This document shows, one piece after another, positions 7,374-13,761 of a DNA stretch of 15,638 bases (position 1 is the first letter of the stretch; each line of letters opens with the position of its first letter). This stretch comes from an uncultured Collinsella sp. GTDB lineage: Bacteria > Actinomycetota > Coriobacteriia > Coriobacteriales > Coriobacteriaceae. The position numbers and the translations under genes are program-made. The stretch is from assembly GCA_905207425.1 (NCBI GenBank), contig CAJLLB010000032.1, positions 1-15,638 of the forward strand, read 5' to 3'. Under the pieces are notes generated by a model. It was not told the origin of the DNA. It searched no databases and saw nothing but the letters and a program-made list of their open reading frames with translations.

Positions 7374-7438
7374 GTTGCGGTGGAATAGTTCCTGCTTGGG
7401 GGCTTGAAGCCTCTATTTAGGAACTATTTCACCGCAAC
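7374..7438 (+). repeat. 65-nt stem-loop with 20-bp stem downstream of SIS1
   Basis: The arms 7374-7393 and 7419-7438 pair over 20 bp with a single G-U wobble, around a 25-nt loop holding the small inner hairpin GGCTTGAAGCC. No T tract follows, so it is not a standard intrinsic terminator. It may stabilise the 3' end of the SIS1 transcript, be a dispersed REP/MITE-like element, or act as a bidirectional insulator before the permease gene. Confidence 0.6.
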
Positions 7439-7500
7439 CGCCCAGTAATCCGCTGGGGGCGGAGGAAAACGGATCACTTATCCGCTCGCCGATTTGTGTC

Positions 7501-7535
7501 TTGAAAAATGTATATAACGACTATAACGTAGTACG
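7501..7535 (+). promoter_or_regulatory. Likely promoter/operator region of the EamA gene
   Basis: TTGAAA at 7501-7506 could be a -35 box, with TATAAC at 7522-7527 as a -10 at a short 15-bp spacing. TATAACG is directly repeated at 7513-7519 and 7522-7528 (9 bp apart), followed by the odd palindrome CGTAGTACG at 7527-7535. The ten bases 7510-7519, read on the minus strand (CGTTATATAC), recur exactly upstream of the second GntR gene. The motif points to regulation; the promoter boxes are tentative. Confidence 0.4.
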
Positions 7536-7568
7536 AAACATATTGGAAACAATACCGAGGAGGCTGCG

Positions 7569-8651
7569 TTGAAGAAAAGCAATCTGGGCTATGTGCTGGT
7601 GCTGATCGCCGCGCTTATGTGGGGCAGCATCGGAATCTTTGTAAACGGCATCTCGGCCATGGGCGTTTCGTCCCAGAGCATGGCTGCCTTTCGCTTGTTG
7701 GTCGGAGCGCTTATCTTGGCGCCGGTCCTGATGTTTATGGGCTGCCGTCCGGGTGAGGGGTCTACCGTGGCTCAGGGTCCGCTGGCCCTGTTCAAGGCAA
7801 GCCCTAAAGAGCTTGTTCCCTGTGCGCTTGTCGGCATCGTCGGTTTGGCCGCCGCCAACACCTGTTATTACGAGTGCATGGGCGAGGTGGGCATGTCCAC
7901 GGCCTCGGTGCTGCTCTACACCTCGCCGGTGTTTGGCGTCATGCTCGGCCGCGTGCTTTATCGCGAGGACGTGACCCCCAACAAGCTCGTTGCCATTGTC
8001 TTTAACATCGTAGGCTGCGTGCTTGCAGTGACCAATGGCGACCTTTCCGGTTTTCATTTTTCGGTTTGGGGCGTCACGTCGGGCGTGATTGCAGGCCTTT
8101 GTGGTGCGTCGCTCGCGGTGTTTAGCCGAATAGCAACCAAGACGGTCCACCCGCTGGCTGTCACGTTTTGGGGCTTTGTTTTTGGCGGTGCGGTTATGGC
8201 AGCTATCGCGGCTCCGTGGCCGGATGTCGCCGCGGCAATGTCGCCACAGCTGCTGCTGCTGTTCCTTGGCTTTGGACTCATCCCCACAGCCGTTGCTTAC
8301 ATCTTATATATGCAGGGTCTGTCCATGGGGCTCGAGACATCGAAAGTTCCCGTCGTAATGTCTTTCGAGACGGTCGTCACCGTACTGGTGGGCATTGGTG
8401 TCTACGCCGAGCCCGCCGGCGCGATTAAAGTCCTGGGCATCGTGTTGGTGCTCGCGTCCATCCTGATTATGAACACCGACTTCTCCAAGCTGCGCAACAG
8501 TGTGTTTGTCGGTCATGTCATTGAGAGCATGACCTTTAAGCCCAACGCGTGGTGGACCGAAAAATCTCAGGACATGGATCTGTTTAAGGAACGCACCGGC
8601 ATTGCGCTGGAACCCACCGTACAGGAAAGCCCCTGGTACTTCGTGCGATAG
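7569..8651 (+). CDS. EamA/DMT-superfamily permease
   Basis: This is a 360-residue protein with about ten membrane segments in two EamA repeats. The first opens VLVLIAALMWGSIGIFVNGI and the second opens SVWGVTSGVIAGLCGASLAV. Both repeats end in family-typical stretches (LLYTSPVFGVMLGRVLYRED and VVMSFETVVTVLVGIGVYAE). A hydrophilic tail of about 50 residues follows the last segment and ends WYFVR. DMT permeases usually export or import amino acids and other metabolites. In this setting it might move the amine released by deglycation, or the glycated substrate, but nothing in the sequence proves this. The start is TTG at 7569, five bases after AGGAGG; no ATG fits better. No clear terminator separates it from the PTS genes 182 bp downstream, though they have their own promoter-like region. 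Confidence 0.85.
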   Translation: MKKSNLGYVLVLIAALMWGSIGIFVNGISAMGVSSQSMAAFRLLVGALILAPVLMFMGCRPGEGSTVAQGPLALFKASPKELVPCALVGIVGLAAANTCYYECMGEVGMSTASVLLYTSPVFGVMLGRVLYREDVTPNKLVAIVFNIVGCVLAVTNGDLSGFHFSVWGVTSGVIAGLCGASLAVFSRIATKTVHPLAVTFWGFVFGGAVMAAIAAPWPDVAAAMSPQLLLLFLGFGLIPTAVAYILYMQGLSMGLETSKVPVVMSFETVVTVLVGIGVYAEPAGAIKVLGIVLVLASILIMNTDFSKLRNSVFVGHVIESMTFKPNAWWTEKSQDMDLFKERTGIALEPTVQESPWYFVR

Positions 8652-8735
8652 GGGATTGCGCGCAGGGTCTGACCTGGGGTTATCCAGCTAGCGCCGGCCT
8701 ACCCAGTCCAACGTTTCGAGTACGTTAAACCCGTC

Positions 8736-8763
8736 AACGGTCGATTTTCACCCGCGAACGGTC
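8736..8763 (+). repeat. AACGGTC direct repeats upstream of the PTS promoter
   Basis: AACGGTC occurs at 8736-8742 and again at 8757-8763, exactly 21 bp (two helical turns) apart. A possible -10 box, TATACT, lies at 8766-8771. Same-face direct repeats upstream of a promoter often bind an activator dimer. No known regulator is recognised. Confidence 0.35.
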
Positions 8764-8787
8764 TTTATACTAATTAGCAATATAAGC

Positions 8788-8817
8788 AACGTATAAGACG
8801 TTATAATGACCATAACG
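8788..8817 (+). promoter_or_regulatory. PTS promoter -10 and overlapping operator-like inverted repeats
   Basis: TATAAT at 8802-8807 is a perfect -10 box with no good -35 at normal spacing. It sits in an inverted repeat, CGTTAT (8799-8804) and ATAACG (8812-8817), with a 7-bp spacer. A second one overlaps: AACGT (8788-8792) and ACGTT (8798-8802). A regulator bound here would cover the -10 box and transcription start, which suits repression. The CGTTATA motif is shared with two other promoters in the window. Confidence 0.5.
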
Positions 8818-8833
8818 AAAAGGAGGAGGCAAG

Positions 8834-9757
8834 ATGAATCAGATCATTCTCGCATCTCATGGCGGCCTGGCCGCAGGCGCCAAAGACACGCTCGAGATGG
8901 TTCTCGGCGACGTGTCGAACGTCCACGTCGTGTCGCTTGCTCGTGACGACAAGGAGCCCATCACCAATAAGGTTGAGGCTATGATCGCCACGTTCAACGC
9001 GGACGACACCGTCTATGTGCTGACCGATATGCTCGGCAGCTCGGTCAACAACAACATGGTCGAGCTTTCCAAGAACGGCACGAAGTTCACGGTTGTCAGC
9101 GGTTTCAACATCCCGTTGGCGCTCACGCTTGCTATGAGCCCCGCCCCCGTCAAGGGCGCCGAGCTCGCGGCCCTCATCAATGAGGCCCGCACCGGTCTGA
9201 CCAACCCCAACGCACCGGTCGAGGCCGCCGCGGCTCCCGCCAAGAAGGCCAAGGCGTCCCGTCACAGCTCCGGTCCCGCCAAGATCGTCCTCGCACGTCT
9301 TGACTACCGTCTGCTGCACGGCCAGGTCGTCTTTACTTGGACCACCAAGGTTCAGGCCGAGCGCATCATCGTCGTCGACAACGCTGCCGCCAACGATGAC
9401 ATCAAGAAGGGCGCTCTTAAGCTGGCCAAGCCCCAGGGCGTGCGCCTGAACGTCTTCACCGTCGAGCGTGCCCTCGCCAAGATGGATAAGCTCAACACCC
9501 TCGGCGAGCGCGTCATGTTCGTCTTTGGCAACACTGCCGAGATGCTGCAGTTCTGTCAGGGCTACAAGCTCGACGCCATCAACCTGGGCGCCACCGCCAA
9601 CCACGACGGTGCCGATCAGGTCGGCGGCAAGGACAGCTCCGTCTTCCTCGACGCCACCCAGAAGGCCGACGTCAACCAGCTGCTCGACATGGGCATCAAG
9701 CTCTATGTCCAGCAGACCCCTACGTATCAGAGCGTCGACATCGACGCCAAGCTGTAA
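8834..9757 (+). CDS. Mannose-family PTS EIIAB fusion protein
   Basis: This is the cytoplasmic phosphotransfer subunit of a mannose-type phosphotransferase system. The EIIA domain (about residues 1-125) has the phospho-accepting His9 in LASHGGLAAGAKDT, plus VYVLTDMLGSSVNN. An Ala/Lys/Pro-rich flexible linker runs from about 128 to 150. The EIIB domain (about 152-307) has KIVLARLDYRLLHGQV with phospho-His162, then ERIIVVDNAAANDD and the typical NLGA stretch. HPr passes phosphate to His9, then His162, then the sugar entering through EIIC/EIID. The ATG has a strong AGGAGG site. It is the first of three consecutive PTS genes. In the described gfr systems EIIA and EIIB are separate, whereas E. coli ManX is fused as here. 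Man-family PTS proteins carry many hexoses and amino sugars, so the glycated-amine substrate is inferred from the SIS neighbours. Confidence 0.93.
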   Translation: MNQIILASHGGLAAGAKDTLEMVLGDVSNVHVVSLARDDKEPITNKVEAMIATFNADDTVYVLTDMLGSSVNNNMVELSKNGTKFTVVSGFNIPLALTLAMSPAPVKGAELAALINEARTGLTNPNAPVEAAAAPAKKAKASRHSSGPAKIVLARLDYRLLHGQVVFTWTTKVQAERIIVVDNAAANDDIKKGALKLAKPQGVRLNVFTVERALAKMDKLNTLGERVMFVFGNTAEMLQFCQGYKLDAINLGATANHDGADQVGGKDSSVFLDATQKADVNQLLDMGIKLYVQQTPTYQSVDIDAKL

Positions 9758-9762
9758 TCAAC

Positions 9763-9776
9763 CAGGCTTTTGCCTG
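9763..9776 (+). other. Small intercistronic hairpin between EIIAB and EIIC
   Basis: CAGGC TTTT GCCTG forms a 5-bp stem with a 4-nt loop, six bases after the EIIAB stop and just before the EIIC ribosome-binding site (AAGGAGAAGG). It is too weak to be a terminator. It could be an mRNA processing or stability point that adjusts subunit ratios. Confidence 0.3.
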
Positions 9777-9793
9777 ACTGAAAGGAGAAGGGT

Positions 9794-10588
9794 ATGAATA
9801 CGTTCATCAGTGCGGTGCTCGTCGGCCTCGTCGGCGTGTTCTGCATGTGGGACTCCCGCCTGCTCGGTCGTCTTAACTTCGAGCAGCCCCTCGTTGGCGC
9901 TACGCTCGTCGGTCTGCTGCTGGGCGATGTGCCCACCGGCCTTGCCGTCGGTGCCGCCGTCGAGCTCGTGTCCATGGGCCTGGTGCAGGTCGGCGCCGCC
10001 GTTCCGCCCGATATGGTCCTGGGCGGCATCGTGGCCGCTGCCTTTGCGTGCCTGACCGATGCTTCTGCCGAGACCGCCATGACGATCGCCATCCCGGTCG
10101 CCGTCCTGGGTCAGCTCCTCGGCATCGTGTTCCGTTCCATCATCGCCGCCCTCACCCATGTGGCAGATAGCGCGATCGATAACGGAAAGTTCAAGACCGC
10201 CTATCGTATGCACATCTGCGCCGGCTCCGGTCTGTACGCCATCATGTACTTCCTGCCGATCTTCCTCGCCGTCTTTGTTGGCACCGACCTGGTTCAGGCC
10301 ATCGTCAACATGGTTCCCGAGTGGCTGTCCACTGGTCTTAACGTTTCGACCAAGATCATGACCGCCTACGGCTTGGCCCTGCTGCTCACCATGATGATCA
10401 AGAAGGGTATGACTCCGTTCCTGTTCATCGGTTTCCTGCTCGCCGCTTACCTCAACCTGTCCGTCATCGCGGTCGCTCTGATCGGTGTGTGCCTGGCTGT
10501 CGTCTTCATGGGCTTCAAGTTCAACGGGTCCCATGCAGCCGCCGGTGTCGATTCCGACTACGATCCGCTCGAAGACGACGAAGACTAA
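9794..10588 (+). CDS. Mannose-family PTS EIIC membrane component
   Basis: This is the 264-residue EIIC (ManY-type) integral membrane subunit that forms the sugar channel together with EIID. It is rich in membrane segments. The pattern GATLVGLLLGDVPTGLAVGA followed by ELVSMGLVQVGAAVPPD is the EIIC signature region, and the GGIVAAAFA and IAIPVAVLGQLLGI segments continue the fold. The C-terminus is short and acidic (DPLEDDED). The ATG at 9794 follows AAGGAGAAGG, 36 bp after EIIAB. The TAA stop overlaps the ribosome-binding site of EIID (TAAGGAGG), a sign of translational coupling. Confidence 0.93.
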   Translation: MNTFISAVLVGLVGVFCMWDSRLLGRLNFEQPLVGATLVGLLLGDVPTGLAVGAAVELVSMGLVQVGAAVPPDMVLGGIVAAAFACLTDASAETAMTIAIPVAVLGQLLGIVFRSIIAALTHVADSAIDNGKFKTAYRMHICAGSGLYAIMYFLPIFLAVFVGTDLVQAIVNMVPEWLSTGLNVSTKIMTAYGLALLLTMMIKKGMTPFLFIGFLLAAYLNLSVIAVALIGVCLAVVFMGFKFNGSHAAAGVDSDYDPLEDDED

Positions 10589-10601
10589 GGAGGAACACAC
10601 T

Positions 10602-11435
10602 ATGGCAACCGCAACCAAGGACGTGTCCCTGAACAAGAAGGTCAGCCAGTTCTTCTGGCGCTCCTGGGCCATCCAGGCCTCTTGGAACTACGAGCGTCAG
10701 ATGAACATGGGCTTCCTCTACGGCATGGTTCCCACGCTCGACCGCCTCTATCCGGACGAGTCCGACCCCAAGCAGCTCGCTGCTAAGAAAGAGGCTTACC
10801 ACCGTCACATGGCGTTCTACAACTGCACCCCGCAGACGAGCGCCTTTATCCTGGGCCTCACCGCCTCCATGGAGGAGGAGTACGCCAAGGATCCCGATAA
10901 CTTCAACCCCGATTCGATTAACGCGGTCAAGACCTCCCTTATGGGCCCGCTTTCCGGCATCGGTGACTCCTTCTTCCAGGGCACCATCCGTGTTATCGCC
11001 TTTGGTCTGGGCGTTCAGCTGGCTCAGCAGGGCTCCATCATGGGCCCGATCCTGGCCATGCTCATCTCCATCGTCCCCTCTGTGCTGATCACTTGGTTCG
11101 CAGCCAAGATGGGCTATCAGGGCGGCCACGAGTACCTGAGCAAGCTTCAGGGCGGCGACCTCATGGAGAAGCTCATGTATGTCTGCGGCATCGTGGGTCT
11201 TATGTCCGTAGGCGGCATGATCGCCACGCTGATCGGCGCCACCACCCCGCTGCAGTTCGCTGAGGGCACCGTCGTTATCCAGGACATCCTGGACGGCATG
11301 ATGCCCCAGATGATCTCCCTTGGCCTCACCGGCCTTATGTACTGGCTCATCAAGAAGAACGTCAACACCGGTTGGCTTCTCGTGATCGCCATCGTGGGCG
11401 GCATCGCCCTCTCCGCGGCCGGCATCCTGGCCTAG
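10602..11435 (+). CDS. Mannose-family PTS EIID membrane component
   Basis: This is the 277-residue EIID (ManZ-type) subunit, the partner of EIIC. The N-terminal cytosolic part shows the family pattern FFWRSWAIQASWNYERQMNM, then GFLYGMVPTLDRLY and HMAFYNCTPQTSAFILGL. The central motif SLMGPLSGIGDSFFQGTIRV is the EIID hallmark. Hydrophobic segments near the C-terminus anchor it (LVIAIVGGIALSAAGILA). The frame extends upstream to about 10485, but the ATG at 10602 has AAGGAGG at 10587-10593 and agrees with family length. Codon use is strongly biased towards C- and G-ending codons across all three PTS genes and SIS2, consistent with high expression. About 200 bp with a hairpin separates it from SIS2. 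Confidence 0.93.
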   Translation: MATATKDVSLNKKVSQFFWRSWAIQASWNYERQMNMGFLYGMVPTLDRLYPDESDPKQLAAKKEAYHRHMAFYNCTPQTSAFILGLTASMEEEYAKDPDNFNPDSINAVKTSLMGPLSGIGDSFFQGTIRVIAFGLGVQLAQQGSIMGPILAMLISIVPSVLITWFAAKMGYQGGHEYLSKLQGGDLMEKLMYVCGIVGLMSVGGMIATLIGATTPLQFAEGTVVIQDILDGMMPQMISLGLTGLMYWLIKKNVNTGWLLVIAIVGGIALSAAGILA

Positions 11436-11469
11436 TCGCGACCAAGCGTCTAACCGCTTTCCCCCGGGG

Positions 11470-11500
11470 GCCTGCCTGGCATCCCATACCCCAGGCAGGC
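11470..11500 (+). terminator. Intercistronic hairpin after EIID (terminator or attenuator)
   Basis: GCCTGCCTGG (11470-11479) and CCAGGCAGGC (11491-11500) form a perfect 10-bp GC-rich stem around an 11-nt loop. The following bases (TTCCATCCCTAT) are only weakly T-rich. It may end part of the PTS transcripts or protect their 3' end while allowing some readthrough into SIS2. Confidence 0.5.
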
Positions 11501-11514
11501 TTCCATCCCTATAC

Positions 11515-11541
11515 GTGACAATGGGACAGTCCCTTTGTCGC
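11515..11541. repeat. 27-bp near-palindrome between EIID and SIS2
   Basis: The sequence is symmetric about base 11528, with core GGGACAGTCCC and outer arms GTGACAA / TTTGTCGC. Of 13 paired positions, one is a mismatch and one a G-T wobble. It could be a dispersed REP-type unit or a binding site for a symmetric regulator controlling SIS2. No promoter is obvious in the remaining 11542-11633 stretch. Confidence 0.45.
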
Positions 11542-11633
11542 ATTCTTAACGGGCCGACGACTCGGTCCAAATCACGGTAACCCTGCGTGCGTCCGGCAAA
11601 GTGGCGCCGCAAAAATCGAAAGGAATGTGTCAG

Positions 11634-12617
11634 ATGTACGAGATCGACCTTAACCTCCCTAAGCAGATCGTCGCTGACGTCCTGTCCAACCACGAGATCC
11701 ACAGCGTCGCCTTCGTCGGCTGCGGTGCCTCCATGTCCGACCTTTACCCCGCCAAGTACTTCCTGGCCAACAACACGGACAAGCTGAACGTTCAGATCTT
11801 CACCGCTAACGAGTTCAACTACGACACGCCTTCCTGGGTCAACGAGCACACCTTCGTGATCACCTGCTCCCTCGGTGGCTCCACGCCCGAGACCGTCGAG
11901 GCCAACAAGACCGCCAAGAAGCACAACTGCCCGGTCGTCTCCCTTACCAACAAGGCTGGCTCCGCTCTGACCGTCGACGCTGACTACGTCATCGTTCACG
12001 GCTTCCACGCCAACTTCGCTGCCAAGTGCGAGAAGCCCGGCTATGCCATCGCTCTTGCTGTCGAGATCCTTCAGCAGACCGAGGGTTATGACCACTACGA
12101 GGACATGATCACCGGCCTCACCAACGTCTTCGAGCTCTGCGAGAACGCCGCTCAATCCTGCAAGAAACTCGCCAAGAAGTTCGCCGAGGACTTCAAGGAC
12201 GACAAGATGATCTACTTCATGGCTTCCGGTGCCTCCGAGAAGATGGCTTATTCTCACGCTGCCTTCCTGTTCACCGAGATGCAGTGGATCGACGCCGCCG
12301 CCTACAACACCGGCGAGTACTTCCACGGCCCGTTCGAGGTTTCCACCGAGGGTAAGCCCTACGTCTTCTTCATGTCCGATGGCGCTACCCGTCCGATGGA
12401 CGCCCGCGCCCTCACCTTCCTTAAGCGCATGGGCGCCAAGGTCGCTCTGATCGACTCCAAGGACTACGGCCTGGCTGACGCCGTGCCCGCGAGCGTCGTC
12501 ACCTACTTCAACCCGCTGCTGCACCTCGCCGTTATGCGCGAGTACGGCAACCAGATCGCCGAGGCCCGTCAGCACCCGCTGACCATGCGTCGCTACATGT
12601 GGAAGCTTTCCTACTAA
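11634..12617 (+). CDS. SIS-domain protein, FrlB/GfrE/FraB-like deglycase (SIS2)
   Basis: This 327-residue two-SIS-fold protein is the closer of the two to FrlB. Its FVGCGASMSD and ITCSLGGSTPETVEA loops are the phosphosugar-binding parts of fold one. In fold two, Glu215 (FTEMQW) and His231 (GEYFHGPFE) keep the 16-residue spacing of the catalytic Glu/His pair of GlmS and FraB. FrlB has the equivalent GEFRHGPLEIVEPG. It probably cleaves the 6-phosphate of a glycated amine delivered by the adjacent PTS, giving a hexose 6-phosphate and an amine. It ends MRRYMWKLSY, nearly the same as SIS1, showing common descent. The ATG at 11634 is preferred: AAAGGA (11618-11623) is suitably spaced, whereas ATG 11625 lies too close to it and 11601 (GTG) lacks a site. 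The bias towards C-ending codons matches the PTS genes. A strong terminator follows. Confidence 0.85.
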   Translation: MYEIDLNLPKQIVADVLSNHEIHSVAFVGCGASMSDLYPAKYFLANNTDKLNVQIFTANEFNYDTPSWVNEHTFVITCSLGGSTPETVEANKTAKKHNCPVVSLTNKAGSALTVDADYVIVHGFHANFAAKCEKPGYAIALAVEILQQTEGYDHYEDMITGLTNVFELCENAAQSCKKLAKKFAEDFKDDKMIYFMASGASEKMAYSHAAFLFTEMQWIDAAAYNTGEYFHGPFEVSTEGKPYVFFMSDGATRPMDARALTFLKRMGAKVALIDSKDYGLADAVPASVVTYFNPLLHLAVMREYGNQIAEARQHPLTMRRYMWKLSY

Positions 12618-12619
12618 TC

Positions 12620-12639
12620 ACAAGTAAGTAGACCTTACG
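12620..12639. repeat. Short repeat matching the right end of the 13505-13623 element
   Basis: ACAAGTAAGTAGACCTTACG agrees at 18 of 20 positions with the reverse complement of 13606-13625. It also contains a GTAAG/CTTAC mini-hairpin (12624-12628, 12634-12638). It lies between the SIS2 stop and its terminator and may be a remnant end of the same element type. Confidence 0.5.
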
Positions 12640-12651
12640 GGTTGATTGAGA

Positions 12652-12683
12652 GGGGATGGGGTTTGCGCCCCGTCCCCTTTTTT
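12652..12683 (+). terminator. Strong intrinsic terminator after SIS2
   Basis: GGGGATGGGG (12652-12661) pairs with CCCCGTCCCC (12668-12677), 10 bp with one G-U, around a 6-nt loop and followed by six Ts. It marks the end of the PTS-SIS2 transcription unit and separates it from the HAD gene. Confidence 0.85.
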
Positions 12684-12728
12684 GCTTTGGGGAGGGCACG
12701 CCTGTCGCGTCGCAAAACCCAAGATAAA

Positions 12729-12762
12729 ACCTACCATAATAAACCTGTCTCTTTTTGGCAGG
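12729..12762. repeat. Hairpin repeat, copy B (before the HAD gene)
   Basis: CCTACCATAAT (12730-12740) and TTTTTGGCAGG (12752-12762) flank a centre containing AAACCTGTCTC. It matches copy C (14863) at about 30 of 36 positions and copy A (5381, inverted) at about 29 of 36. It ends directly before the ribosome-binding site of the next gene, so it lies in that gene's 5' leader and could affect its expression. Confidence 0.6.
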
Positions 12763-12777
12763 TGGGAGGAGATGCGT

Positions 12778-13407
12778 ATGATCAAAGCAGTGCTGTTTGA
12801 CATGGACGGCGTGCTGGTCGATACCGAGTGGTTCTACAACCGTCGTCGCGTGGCGTTTATGGAAGAGAAGGGGTTCCACTTTGACGAGATCCCCGATCTT
12901 TCGGGGTCTAACGAGCCTGCCATTTGGGAGGCACTGGTGCCCGACGATGTTGAGCTGCGCGAGCGCCTGCGCGTGGAGTACAAGCAGGTCTACAGCCCGG
13001 ACCACCCCGTTCCGTATGCCGAGCTTCTCAACGAGCAGACGGAGCCGGTGATGCGTGAGCTGCACGAGCGCGGCGTGAAGTGTGCCATCGCGAGCTCGTC
13101 CTATCGCGAGCTGATCGACGAGCTAGTGGAGATTGCCGGTATTGCCGACGTGCTGGACTACACTATCAGCGGTCACGAGTGCAGTGCGTTTAAGCCCGAC
13201 CCCGAGATCTACCTGCGTGCCATGGAGGCGCTGGAGGTGGAGCCTACCGAGTGCCTGGTTATCGAGGACTCGCCTTTGGGCATCGAGGCTGGCAAACGTT
13301 CCGGCGCCCGCGTCCTGGCACTGCGCCCGCACGAGGGCGTCAACCTCGATCAATCGCGAGCCGATGCCGTTATTGATAATCTGACCGACATTTTGGCCGC
13401 TTTGTAG
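12778..13407 (+). CDS. HAD-superfamily hydrolase (beta-phosphoglucomutase / sugar phosphatase-like)
   Basis: This 209-residue HAD subfamily I enzyme would act on a phosphorylated sugar or similar small molecule. Motif I is VLFDMDGVLVDT, with nucleophile Asp8 and acid/base Asp10. A helical cap follows (about residues 16-85). Motif II is AIASSS, motif III Lys is in FKPDPEIYL, and motif IV is VIEDSPLGIEAGKRSG with its acidic residues intact. DGVLVDTE is common to both phosphoglucomutases and phosphatases of this group, so the two cannot be told apart here. Two ATGs, 12772 and 12778, are possible; GGGAGGA at 12764-12770 is well spaced only for 12778. It follows the terminator of the PTS-SIS2 unit, so any role in the sugar pathway is speculative. 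Confidence 0.85.
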   Translation: MIKAVLFDMDGVLVDTEWFYNRRRVAFMEEKGFHFDEIPDLSGSNEPAIWEALVPDDVELRERLRVEYKQVYSPDHPVPYAELLNEQTEPVMRELHERGVKCAIASSSYRELIDELVEIAGIADVLDYTISGHECSAFKPDPEIYLRAMEALEVEPTECLVIEDSPLGIEAGKRSGARVLALRPHEGVNLDQSRADAVIDNLTDILAAL

Positions 13408-13504
13408 TGTCAATCCGCCGCGAGAAGCACGGGTTCAAACGTTTTTTGCGGTGGACTGGCTCAATTTGGTTTCGATTTTGATCCGTTTGGCTTCGATTCG
13501 GACT
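13408..13504. other. Non-coding stretch after the HAD gene with a 21-bp tandem repeat
   Basis: No gene is seen here. TTTGGTTTCGATT (13465-13477) recurs as TTTGGCTTCGATT (13486-13498), 21 bp apart. An imperfect pairing of CCGCCGC near 13418 with GCGGTGG near 13448, after a run of Ts, is too weak to call as a terminator. Confidence 0.4.
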
Positions 13505-13623
13505 AAGTGAGTAGACTTTTTGGTGCAGGACGAGCACAAAGCGCATCTGCTCTAGTAAAACCGCAGGTCACAGGGGTGGCGGTTTTGGGTGTGCTCTGCA
13601 GGTCGCGTAAAGTCTACTCACTT
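13505..13623. mobile_element. 119-bp MITE-like or structured RNA element with 15-bp inverted ends
   Basis: AAGTGAGTAGACTTT (13505-13519) is perfectly inverted at 13609-13623. GAGCACA (13532-13538) and TGTGCTC (13590-13596) pair about the same centre. Inside them AAAACCGC (13557-13564) and GCGGTTTT (13579-13586) form a further hairpin. No coding potential is evident and no clear target-site duplication is seen. The right end recurs as an 18/20 match at 12620. A non-autonomous inverted-repeat element fits best; a structured non-coding RNA is the alternative. Confidence 0.5.
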
Positions 13624-13684
13624 GTAATTTGGGCCTTTGGTCGTGGGGTTGCTGGTCCCGCTTTGGTTGTCGAGAGAGGGTGAA

Positions 13685-13716
13685 TTGAAGCGCCCCCGCA
13701 CGCTCCATGCTACAAT
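13685..13716 (+). promoter_or_regulatory. Likely promoter of the YitT-family gene
   Basis: TACAAT at 13711-13716 is preceded by TGC, giving an extended -10 box (TGnTACAAT). TTGAAG at 13685-13690 could be a weak -35 at a long 20-bp spacing. The GTG start is 46 bp downstream, leaving a short leader with an AAGGGAG ribosome-binding site. Confidence 0.5.
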
Positions 13717-13761
13717 CGCGGGCATGCCCCACAACTACATCTGCCTTCGAAGGGAGCCTAC

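Noticed and set aside
10521..12575. A 684-residue open frame on the minus strand across EIID and SIS2
   Set aside because: It is antisense to two clear genes with strong codon bias, crosses their intergenic gap, and its translation is low-complexity (Val/Gly/Asp-rich) with no recognisable family. It is a shadow frame.
13465..13498. Possible CRISPR-like or larger tandem array from the TTTGGYTTCGATT repeat
   Set aside because: There are only two units 21 bp apart with no further copies, and no cas genes are seen.
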